Shown here: in pieces, positions 34,969 through 42,160 of the stretch
Layout of the letters: each line of letters starts with the position of its first letter
Position numbering within the stretch: the first letter of the stretch is position 1
Assembly: GCF_900403705.1 (NCBI RefSeq)
Contig: NZ_OUNR01000018.1
Span: 1-64,000, forward strand
Direction: 5' to 3'
DNA: 64,000 bases
Origin: Nitrospira lenta
GTDB taxonomy: Bacteria > Nitrospirota > Nitrospiria > Nitrospirales > Nitrospiraceae
The notes under the pieces: model-generated
Database searches by the model: none
What the model saw: only the letters and a program-made list of their open reading frames with translations
What the model was told of the DNA's origin: nothing
Position numbers and translations under genes: made by a program

Positions 34969-35664
34969 AATAGACCATGTCCAGTTTGACCGATAAATAG
35001 CGAGTCCTGTTTCCGTCCAGAGAGTCTTCTCCCACATCGGTTGCTTGTTACTACCGCCTAGCTTCGTTTCCTCTGACAGGCGAGCGAACACGGTATCAGT
35101 TATCACGGTGGGGTAGGTGGTATCACTCAGGGCCGCCAGCTTGGCGGCATAATTGGCCGCACGGCCCACCCAAACAAGGTCATTGGAGCCTCGGATCCCC
35201 GTCCTCGCGACCATAAGCTTGCTCGAATCAATTCCAACCCTCTGTTTGAGCTGAAAGCTGGAATTGGAATAAGCGACCTTTAGTGCAGGGTTAATCACCT
35301 GGGACACGGCCCAATTGATTTGCAAGCCTGTACGAGCTGCGTTCGTGTTCTTAGTGTTGCCGAGAAATACGGCCATTACTCTATCCCCGTCGAAGGCCGT
35401 GATCTCACCACCGTTGTTCCGAATGATTCGAGAGGCCACGACGAGATAGGCCTTGTATACCTCCGCAGCGAACCAATCCTTATAATTGTTTACGAGGCCA
35501 GTGGAATCGGCCAAGTCGGCATAGAGGACTGTACCGTCCAAATCCGCTGCATCATTTCCAAGCTTGATGTTGGAGGTATCCGGAACAACGGTCCCATCTC
35601 TTCGCTGCCATTTGGTGGCGAGAATGGCAGCCACCTCTGCCTGAAGCTCTTTAGCTGTTGCCAT
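34963..35664 (-). CDS. pycC: Pycsar pyrimidine cyclase, PycC-type class III nucleotidyl cyclase
   Basis: A 233-residue single-domain cyclase. It makes a cyclic pyrimidine nucleotide (cCMP or cUMP) as an alarm signal on phage infection in characterised systems. Seen: VLYADLADSTGLV with the metal-binding Asp (near residue 48), NNGGEITAFDGDRVMAVFLG with the second Asp (near 90), VGIDSSKLMVARTGIRG, and NDLVWVGRAANYAAKL; the last two are typical of PycC and differ from adenylate cyclases. Which base it uses cannot be told by eye. It begins 12 bases after the effector stop, forming a two-gene unit. Confidence 0.82.
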   Translation of the reverse strand: MATAKELQAEVAAILATKWQRRDGTVVPDTSNIKLGNDAADLDGTVLYADLADSTGLVNNYKDWFAAEVYKAYLVVASRIIRNNGGEITAFDGDRVMAVFLGNTKNTNAARTGLQINWAVSQVINPALKVAYSNSSFQLKQRVGIDSSKLMVARTGIRGSNDLVWVGRAANYAAKLAALSDTTYPTVITDTVFARLSEETKLGGSNKQPMWEKTLWTETGLAIYRSNWTWSIA

Positions 35665-35676
35665 AGTATTGCAATC

Positions 35677-36618
35677 CTATCGTGGTCCGGCAGCCTGCAC
35701 AGCCTGCCATATGGTGTTGCATGGCTTCTTCAAACGTTTGGAAAGGGGAGTCGGGCCACCTTTCGAATATTCGATCATCGTGAGGCCAAGCAAGTCCGAG
35801 GGGACACGGATATCGAGCTTCTTTGGCTTAAGAATGTACACTCGCTCACGCCCAAGCGCACCCATTAATAAGCCAATCTCGAACACGATGTTGTCGCGAG
35901 GGGATGGTTTCCTCTTTCCTCTCGAAATGGTTACATCGTCCGCCGTCAGGGGAAGGACCGCAAAGTCTGCCTCGTTTGCCAAAGCAACGAGGCTCTCAAT
36001 GGCAGTCTTTGAAGCTTCGAAGACTCCTTGCGTCCAGAGGCGCGGAATCAGCGGGTGCCTTGAGAGCTGCCTAAGGACCTCTTCTGCACAGGTCAGGGCT
36101 TCGGAAGATGACCCAATGAAGACTACAGGCTGGGCGTGGGGTTCTCGTAGGAACTTGCTTCGCTCTCTCAAGCGCCTAGCCACTTCGGCCGCCACCCGGC
36201 GCCAGAGAGCGGGATGCCTCTCTGCGATGCTCGAGAATTTCTGCTCGCTCAGCTTCAGCGTAACTGTATCCTCAGTGGCGCGGACGGTTGCACTCCGCTT
36301 CATGAGAGGGTCGACAAGCGCCATTTCGCCCACGTGAGTTCCCGCAGCCCTAACCGCCAGTGTTCGACCGTTAACCGTGATAGAAACCTGCCCTGATAGT
36401 ATCAGGAGGATGTCATTGTCTTGGTCGCCCTGCTTCAGAAGCACGTCGCCAGTTGAATGCCTCTGAATCTCGCCAGCCGCGGCAGCCTTTATGGCTAGCT
36501 TACTGTCACCTGAAATTAGTGGCTGGGCGCGAAGGCTCTCTAGTAGCCGCCGTTTGCCAGCGCTGCCACTGAACTTTGGCCATTTCTCGGAGGGGGACCG
36601 CTTAGCTGGTCTAGCCAC
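35677..36618 (-). CDS. pycTIR: Pycsar effector: cyclic-nucleotide-binding domain fused to TIR-like domain (PycTIR)
   Basis: A 313-residue effector. Residues about 35-150 form a Crp-like cyclic nucleotide-binding domain (HSTGDVLLKQGDQDNDILLILSG in two parts, GTHVGEMALVDP). Residues about 162-300 match the TIR-like domain of CAP12/Pycsar effectors (PF10137): VVFIGSSSEAL, WTQGVFEASKTAIESL, ADFAVLPLTADDV, and RDNIVFEIGLLMGALGRERV with the Glu expected for NAD cleavage. Ligand binding is thought to switch on NAD depletion and abort infection. GTG start with GAGG upstream. Together with PycC this is a complete Pycsar system. Confidence 0.85.
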   Translation of the reverse strand: MARPAKRSPSEKWPKFSGSAGKRRLLESLRAQPLISGDSKLAIKAAAAGEIQRHSTGDVLLKQGDQDNDILLILSGQVSITVNGRTLAVRAAGTHVGEMALVDPLMKRSATVRATEDTVTLKLSEQKFSSIAERHPALWRRVAAEVARRLRERSKFLREPHAQPVVFIGSSSEALTCAEEVLRQLSRHPLIPRLWTQGVFEASKTAIESLVALANEADFAVLPLTADDVTISRGKRKPSPRDNIVFEIGLLMGALGRERVYILKPKKLDIRVPSDLLGLTMIEYSKGGPTPLSKRLKKPCNTIWQAVQAAGPR

Positions 36619-36660
36619 AGCACCTCAATATTGGGAACCACAGTGAGAACCACGACTGCG

Positions 36661-36711
36661 GTCTAACAATGTTTAGGCCGATCCGCATAAGAGCCGGGTC
36701 TGCCTATTTCT
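36661..36711. repeat. 51-bp direct repeat copy (partner at 34845-34895)
   Basis: Aligns without gaps to 34845-34895 with 45 of 51 identities, including the TAACAATGTTT and GATCCGCATAAGA blocks. It lies 43 bases before the pycTIR start and carries the core GTTAGAC on the minus strand. It equals the 3' part of the attC-like site at 34845-34968; its other half is missing, next to ribE. Confidence 0.85.
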
Positions 36712-36746
36712 GTCCGTATACCGCGCCACTATGGCCCCTTCAAACT

Positions 36747-37403
36747 TCAGATCAATCCCCGCTTCTGGAGATAGTCTTTGTCGATGACAGGAGTCGGCTT
36801 TGGTGCGACTTGTCCACGCTCTTGGAGCAGACGTTCGACGTATTTGCCGATGAGGTCGGATTCGAGATTGACGGGATCGTTGACCTGCTTGAGACCTAAC
36901 GTCGTCACTTTGGCGGTGTGCGGAATGATGGCGATGGAGAATCCGTGATTGGTGACATCGTTGATCGTGAGGCTGATGCCATCGACAGTGATCGAGCCCT
37001 TCACGACGCAGTAGCGCAGAATGTCTTGTGGCGCTTCGATGGTGAAGATCACGGCATTCCCGTCTTGCTGCCGGCTGCGAATCGTGCCGACGCCATCGAC
37101 GTGCCCGGCGACCAGATGCCCGCCGATACGCTCACTCAGTTTCATGGCCCGTTCAAGATTCACCGGCGTGCCTGCCGTAAGCAGGCCCAGCGTCGTGACT
37201 GAGAGCGTCTCAGGAGACACTTCCACCGAAAAACTGCTGTCGCTTTTAGAAATCGCCGTGAGGCAGATTCCGTTCACACTCACACTATCGCCGATCTTGA
37301 GATCGCTCATCACGGTCGACGCCAGCAGCGTCATCCTCGTCCCGGCCAGCGTTTTCTCCAACGAAATCACTGCGCCCATTTCTTCGACAATGCCGGTGAA
37401 CAT
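36747..37403 (-). CDS. ribE: riboflavin synthase, alpha chain
   Basis: Dismutates two 6,7-dimethyl-8-ribityllumazine to riboflavin. 218 residues with the two lumazine-binding repeats: MFTGIVEEMGAV opens the first, GDSVSVNGICLTA is its signature, and KGSITVDGISLTIND with HTAKVTTLG belongs to the second. The start at MFTGIV (37403, GAGGAAAG upstream) is certain from the family; a longer frame to 37451 is not used. It lies 60 bases after the MFS gene in the same direction and is the right flank of the cassette cluster. Confidence 0.96.
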   Translation of the reverse strand: MFTGIVEEMGAVISLEKTLAGTRMTLLASTVMSDLKIGDSVSVNGICLTAISKSDSSFSVEVSPETLSVTTLGLLTAGTPVNLERAMKLSERIGGHLVAGHVDGVGTIRSRQQDGNAVIFTIEAPQDILRYCVVKGSITVDGISLTINDVTNHGFSIAIIPHTAKVTTLGLKQVNDPVNLESDLIGKYVERLLQERGQVAPKPTPVIDKDYLQKRGLI

Positions 37404-37463
37404 CAGTCTTTCCTCATGATGATGTGCAACAATCGCTGCTCGCGGCGTCATTATAGCATCGGC

Positions 37464-38633
37464 TTATCGATTCCTCATCGTTACCCAAAACATCACGGCG
37501 GCGGCGACTTGCAGGCTCGCGATGATCGTGAAGGCGCCAGCATAGCTCATATTGGCAATCAGAATGCCGGCCAGCAACGGCCCACTCGCGTGGCCGATGT
37601 CGCCGATGGTGCCCTGCATGCCCATCCCGGCACCCAGCGTCTTGAACTCCGAACTATCCGCTACGAAGGCGGATGAGGAGGACGACACGACGGCTTCGCC
37701 GAATCCGAATCCGGCAGACAGTAACAGTAGGACGGCAAAGATGGAGACATGCGGCATACAGACGAACGTGGCAGCGCAGATCAAGAGGCCAATGATAATC
37801 AGGGGCTGCCGCCCCACCCGATCGGACACGCGCCCCATGATCGGCTTGGAGAAGAAGGATGTGCCGGCCTGGACACTGAACAACAGCCCGACCTCGCCGG
37901 GATTCAATCCCACGGTCAGTCCATAGAGCGGAAGGAACGCCATGAGCGCGCCGTTAGCGATCATCTTGGCGCCGTCGGTCGCGCTGGTGATCAGCACCTT
38001 GCGGTTCCGCGCCACGATAGCGAATCCCTTCCACATCTCCGCCAGCAGCGGTCGCAGGCCTTTCTGCACTACGCGCGGCGTCGCTACCTCCAGATGCAAA
38101 CTGTAAAACAACACGATTGCGATACAACCACAGACGCCGGCTGTGATGAATGCCGCATCGAACCCGGCAACATGGGCGAGATATCCGCCGATAAACGGCC
38201 CGAGCAACGCCCCCGACTGTGTGCAAGCCGTGTAGGTTCCCAGCGCCGCCCCCCGGCGCTCACGATAGAGTTCCGCGACGGTCGCCAGCGCGGTCGGGGC
38301 AAAGATGGCCGTCGCCAACCCGTGCACGAATCGCAACGCCGTTAAGCTATTCAGATCCGTGATGAAGAGATAGAGAAACGGCGGCAGGCCGAAGGCCACA
38401 ACTCCGATGCGCAGCAGAAATCTCCGGCCATAGATGTCGGACAAGGCGCCGGAAGGCAGTTTGAGCAACACGCCGGTCAAGGTCGACACCGACACGATGA
38501 GCCCGATCCGCTCGGGGCCTGCGCCGAGATGCTCGGCGAACAAGGCCAGCACCGGCATACGCACCATGTTGTAGCTGATGAAGCAAAAGATTCCGACGGT
38601 ACAGAGCAGAAGAAAGCTGCGCGATGACGTCAT
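37464..38633 (-). CDS. major facilitator superfamily transporter
   Basis: A 389-residue inner membrane protein with 12 hydrophobic segments. The MFS loop 2-3 motif appears as GALSDIYGRRFLL (near 61-73) and its second-half copy as GRVSDRVGRQPLI (near 262). Closest by feel to the drug/sugar-efflux type MFS proteins; substrate unknown. It overlaps the upstream gene by ATGA and precedes ribE, so it is in an operon of four. Confidence 0.88.
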   Translation of the reverse strand: MTSSRSFLLLCTVGIFCFISYNMVRMPVLALFAEHLGAGPERIGLIVSVSTLTGVLLKLPSGALSDIYGRRFLLRIGVVAFGLPPFLYLFITDLNSLTALRFVHGLATAIFAPTALATVAELYRERRGAALGTYTACTQSGALLGPFIGGYLAHVAGFDAAFITAGVCGCIAIVLFYSLHLEVATPRVVQKGLRPLLAEMWKGFAIVARNRKVLITSATDGAKMIANGALMAFLPLYGLTVGLNPGEVGLLFSVQAGTSFFSKPIMGRVSDRVGRQPLIIIGLLICAATFVCMPHVSIFAVLLLLSAGFGFGEAVVSSSSSAFVADSSEFKTLGAGMGMQGTIGDIGHASGPLLAGILIANMSYAGAFTIIASLQVAAAVMFWVTMRNR

Positions 38634-39421
38634 CGTGATGCCGGCTCCTTTTCATGGATGCTGCCGGTCCGAGGCATACCCGCCAGCGCCTGTTTTAAGA
38701 AGGCCACGTCCTCAGACGGCAATGGCGGCGGATCCATGGCCTCAAAGAGGACGCGATCGGGATGCCGCCGCATTTCCGTTCCCAGCCGATTCACTGCATC
38801 TACCCCCTTCATCAGCTTGCGAGAGACTGTGCGCCCGACCAGCGGACGCAGCAACGACACAAGTCCGGCCAGCACACGATTGTCCAGTCTGGTGTAGGAC
38901 ACCAGCGTCGTTTCGACGGCCTCCTGCCCGGCCGCATCGTTTACTGTCTCCATGCTGAGCATCACGACGGCCTTGCCGGTTACGTGCGGCAACAGCGTAC
39001 TGTGATGTGCCCCTTCCAGATAATACAGACGATGCCGTGAATCTTGATAGACCAGCTCGACCAATCCCACCGTCCCTTCGCCGTCATCTCCCCAATAGCG
39101 GCCGGGCCCCCGCGTCTCGGCCTTATACAGCCCTAAATCAAGCCGGTTCACGAGCGCGGCCGCGAGCGGCGGACGATCCAACAAGTACAGGTAGACCGAT
39201 TCCTGCAATGGCGTCTGAATCGGCCCGACTTTATTGGCAGTGGTAAACCCATCGATGATCGGCTGAAGACGGCAGACCCACGCCGCATCGATACGCTCGA
39301 CAGGAAACGTGACGCCGGCATGTTGCGGAGCGATGTGACAGGATTCCGCTTGCGCGCGCGTCGGCAGCAAGCTCGCGAGCACAAGCGCGACGCAAATTCC
39401 AATGACAGCGACCCTGCTCAT
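38630..39421 (-). CDS. exported protein of unknown function
   Basis: 263 residues with a Sec signal peptide (cleavage after RAQA, residue 25). The mature part has two Cys (SCHIAP and WVCRLQP) likely in a disulfide, and segments YLYLLDRPPLAAALVNRL and LYYLEGAHHSTLLPHVTG. The C-terminus is hydrophilic. Periplasmic or outer membrane-associated. It overlaps both neighbours by 4 bases, so it is translationally coupled to the hydrolase and the transporter. Confidence 0.7.
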   Translation of the reverse strand: MSRVAVIGICVALVLASLLPTRAQAESCHIAPQHAGVTFPVERIDAAWVCRLQPIIDGFTTANKVGPIQTPLQESVYLYLLDRPPLAAALVNRLDLGLYKAETRGPGRYWGDDGEGTVGLVELVYQDSRHRLYYLEGAHHSTLLPHVTGKAVVMLSMETVNDAAGQEAVETTLVSYTRLDNRVLAGLVSLLRPLVGRTVSRKLMKGVDAVNRLGTEMRRHPDRVLFEAMDPPPLPSEDVAFLKQALAGMPRTGSIHEKEPASR

Positions 39422-40734
39422 GGCGCAGGGTTCGACACCTGAATGGCCAGCTGCACCGTAAAGAGCTGCCGGGAATCTTTACGCGCCCGCGCCTGCCGTA
39501 GGAGCGTCTCGACCGTCGACGTCACCATGCCTTCGAACGAGACCTGCTTGTTCGTCACGACCGTGACCGGCTTGGAGACATCCACCAGTTGATCGTTCAG
39601 AAACAGCGTATAGCGTTGGACGAGCCCTGTCTCAACTTCGATGCGATTGGGCGCGGCCACGGAAACATCAAGCCGGGCGTAGCGTTTTTTCCTGGTCAAC
39701 TCATCGCGCTTGGACACCAAATCGTCCGCAAAGGCAGCGATCGGATCAGTGGCATCAATCCGCACCCAACCGAACGGTTGAAAGTGGCTGGCCTCGCGGA
39801 TCACCGTCAGCGCTGTCGGCACGGGGGTTCGATGCTGGGCATTGAACCAGCTCACCAGATCGGGTAACTCCTCACGAGGAAAGAAATGACCGCCGGCCAT
39901 GGGATGTTCGCGCTCATGCTCACGATAGATATGCGGATAGCCGATCGCCGCCAGCTCACGCGAGATCGTCCGGCTCAATTCCACCGGCATGACCTGATCT
40001 TTCGCGCCATGAATGATGTAGACCGGCGTGGTCCGCAGATTGGCAAGGAACGGCAGGAGAACACTGTCGAGACCGCTCGCCATTGGAGCCAGACCGGCGA
40101 AGCGCTGGGCATGGTGCATGCCGATCAACCAGGTTCCGATCCCGCCGTTCGACATGCCCGTCAGAAACACCCGGTCCGGATCGACGTGATACTGCGCCTG
40201 CACTCGCTCGATAACGGCAAGCACGAGATCTTCCGCCTGTCTGGTAAACCAGGCGCCTGAGGGATAGGTCGGACAGACCAGGAGATAGTCATCGCCTAAG
40301 CGATGCTGCCATCGCTCAAGATACGCGTCGCCGGAAAAGCCCGCCCCGTGCAGACAGACCACCAGCCCATACCCCTTGCCGGGCTGATACGTCAGTGGAA
40401 CCGAGAGCGCATAGTGGTAGGTCCGTTCGCGCACCACGATCTGTTCATCCGCCATGGTTCCAACCGGCATGGCCGGATAGGTTCGCCCGGTCTGGATAGC
40501 GCGGCTGACCTGGTCGATCGTCGTGTCAGGATTGGCGAGTAGTCGTTGCAGCATCACTTCCGCCTTCGTGCTATCCGCTTCGTCGAGATATGCAAAGATG
40601 TCGGCTGCGAGAGGCTGACTCGCGGGCTGAGGCTCAGCAAACCCTACCGACGCTCCCCCTGCCGCAAGACAACACCAGACCAGCAGAAGACACACAGACC
40701 GTATCGCACGTCTGATCGTAGAGGAATTCGTCAT
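39418..40734 (-). CDS. exported alpha/beta hydrolase (PHB depolymerase/prolyl oligopeptidase type)
   Basis: A 438-residue periplasmic hydrolase with signal peptide to about residue 33. The alpha/beta core is at about 110-310: GLVVCLHGAGFSGDAY (oxyanion region), nucleophile Ser in LTGMSNGGIGTW, acid in IIHGAKDQVMP and His in PMAGGHFF. The final 130 residues form a separate beta-rich domain (VAAPNRIEVETGLVQRYTLF in part). Substrate unknown; ester or peptide. It starts the four-gene operon hydrolase, exported protein, MFS, ribE. Confidence 0.85.
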   Translation of the reverse strand: MTNSSTIRRAIRSVCLLLVWCCLAAGGASVGFAEPQPASQPLAADIFAYLDEADSTKAEVMLQRLLANPDTTIDQVSRAIQTGRTYPAMPVGTMADEQIVVRERTYHYALSVPLTYQPGKGYGLVVCLHGAGFSGDAYLERWQHRLGDDYLLVCPTYPSGAWFTRQAEDLVLAVIERVQAQYHVDPDRVFLTGMSNGGIGTWLIGMHHAQRFAGLAPMASGLDSVLLPFLANLRTTPVYIIHGAKDQVMPVELSRTISRELAAIGYPHIYREHEREHPMAGGHFFPREELPDLVSWFNAQHRTPVPTALTVIREASHFQPFGWVRIDATDPIAAFADDLVSKRDELTRKKRYARLDVSVAAPNRIEVETGLVQRYTLFLNDQLVDVSKPVTVVTNKQVSFEGMVTSTVETLLRQARARKDSRQLFTVQLAIQVSNPAP

Positions 40735-40873
40735 GGCTGCATCATAGGTCGCCTTCGGATATCAAATGGGTCACGCATCCTCTGTGGCCTCAGCTTGTGG
40801 ACAGGCCATCCCTCGGCCTCTTCTCACGAAGGAGTGAACGCTGATCGCTGCAAAATCACCATCTCTTCCGGTT

Positions 40874-40894
40874 CCTCCCCTTTGTAAGGGGAGG
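40874..40894. repeat. short hairpin repeat, CCTCCCCTT type
   Basis: CCTCCCCTT and its complement around a 3-base loop, in the 307-base gap 40735-41041 between two leftward units. A related hairpin lies 84 bases further on. The gap has no gene. Confidence 0.6.
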
Positions 40895-40978
40895 CAAGGA
40901 GGGGTAGAGTTTCTTGGGTTGCGACGCCGTACGACCTCACCTGCCCGCACGGCAGCCGGAAGACTCGACCTCCCCTCG

Positions 40979-40999
40979 CCCCTCCTTACGAAGGAGGGG
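40979..40999. repeat. short hairpin repeat, CCCCTCCTT type
   Basis: CCCCTCCTT-ACG-AAGGAGGGG, a 9-bp stem. Together with the hairpin at 40874 and a nearby GGAGGCAAGGAGGGG tract it looks like a dispersed repeat unit, and could also act as terminator for the leftward ribD transcript. Confidence 0.6.
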
Positions 41000-41041
41000 G
41001 AGAAGCTGGAATGGCCCTCACACGAAACTCGGAAGCACCCC

Positions 41042-42160
41042 TTAGACATCGCCTTCGACGACGACATCCGTTCCGAGCACCCTGGTACGCACCTGTTTCA
41101 ATTTCCAGGCATCAGCCAGCCGACGCGGACTCGCGCCTCCGATGACGCCCTTTGATTGCGTCCCACCCAAGAGAGTCGGCGCTACATACAGCTGAACATG
41201 ATTCACCAGCTTGGATCTGAGGAACGCGGCATTCAACTCTCCGCCCCCCTCGACCATCACCGATACCATCCCGCGCTGTCCCAAGACAGTCAGGAGATGC
41301 TTGAGTGATACGCGTCCACCCGGACTCGGCAGCACCAGTACTTCGATGCCCTGTCGCTCTAGTGCCCGGCGTCGGGCTTGCGGTGCAGCCTTCGTCGTCG
41401 CGATGATCGTCTTCGAACTCGACTGTTGTGTGAGAATTTTCGCTGAGCGCGCGATACGCAAAGAGCTATCGACCACCATCCTCGTCGGCTGGGTCGCAGC
41501 CAGGGCCGTGAGACCAGGCGGTCTGCGCGCCGTCAAGGACGGGTTATCGTTCAGCACTGTGCCGATCCCCACAATCACGGCATCCACCGAACTGCGCAGC
41601 CGGTGAACCTCCTGCCGCGATTGCAATCCCGTAATCCACTTGGACTCCCCGCGCGCCGTCGCGATCTGCCCATCCAAGGTCATTCCCGCCTTGAGCGTCA
41701 CGTAGGGTCGCTTGCTGACAATCCAGTGGCAATAGGCCCGATTCAGCGCCTCCGCATCCGGTCTTGCCACGCCGACCGTGACGGACAGCCCGGCACGACG
41801 TAGTTGCGCAATGCCTTTCCCGCTGACCGCCGGATTGGGGTCGCGCATGGCGACCACAACGCGATGCACGCCGGATTGAATCACCGCCGGCACGCAAGGA
41901 GGGGTGCGTTTCTTCAGATGGCTGCAGGGTTCAAGCGTCACGTAGAGCGTGGCGCCGCGCGCCAGAGATCCGGCCTGTCGAAGCGCGAGCACTTCGGCAT
42001 GGGGCTGGCCCGCCGCGTGATGATAGGCTTGGCCGACAATACGGCCGTTGGAGACGACGATGGCCCCAACCATCGGGTTGGGGCTGGTCTTACCGAGGCC
42101 CTTCGCCGCAAGGCGAAGGGCCAGCGTCATATAGTGGAGATCGTGCGTGCGGACGGTCAC
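41042..42160 (-). CDS. ribD: bifunctional riboflavin biosynthesis deaminase/reductase
   Basis: 372 residues. The N-terminal deaminase (1-145) has the zinc site HAEVLAL, then PCSHLKKRTPPC; the C-terminal reductase (150-372) has KAGMTLDGQIAT, WITG and VEGGGELNAAFL. It converts diaminohydroxyribosylamino-pyrimidinone phosphate to the ribityl-amino-uracil phosphate. The start is a GTG at 42160 that overlaps the ppdK stop (GTGA), giving VTVRTHDLHYMTLAL; the longer frame reading into ppdK is a shadow. ribE is 3.6 kb downstream in another unit. Confidence 0.95.
   Translation of the reverse strand: MTVRTHDLHYMTLALRLAAKGLGKTSPNPMVGAIVVSNGRIVGQAYHHAAGQPHAEVLALRQAGSLARGATLYVTLEPCSHLKKRTPPCVPAVIQSGVHRVVVAMRDPNPAVSGKGIAQLRRAGLSVTVGVARPDAEALNRAYCHWIVSKRPYVTLKAGMTLDGQIATARGESKWITGLQSRQEVHRLRSSVDAVIVGIGTVLNDNPSLTARRPPGLTALAATQPTRMVVDSSLRIARSAKILTQQSSSKTIIATTKAAPQARRRALERQGIEVLVLPSPGGRVSLKHLLTVLGQRGMVSVMVEGGGELNAAFLRSKLVNHVQLYVAPTLLGGTQSKGVIGGASPRRLADAWKLKQVRTRVLGTDVVVEGDV

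Larger units (their letters stand above)
34037..36711 (-). mobile_element. integron-type cassette cluster carrying Pycsar and AbiGi-like genes (no integrase in view)
   Basis: Three leftward genes, lower in GC than both flanks, are set between attC-like elements: one at 34037-34114 after the AbiGi-like gene, one at 34845-34968 between it and pycC, and a 51-base copy of part of the latter at 36661-36711 before pycTIR. Stops of pycC and abiGi fall inside the recombination cores, as in gene cassettes. No intI gene, transposase or tRNA is near. A cluster of attC sites without an integrase is the best reading; other site-specific insertion is possible. Confidence 0.55.

Noticed and set aside
36619-36746. 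Integrase or transposase remnant beside the Pycsar pair
   Set aside because: Only 128 bases, filled by the repeat copy; no coding trace of a recombinase in any frame.
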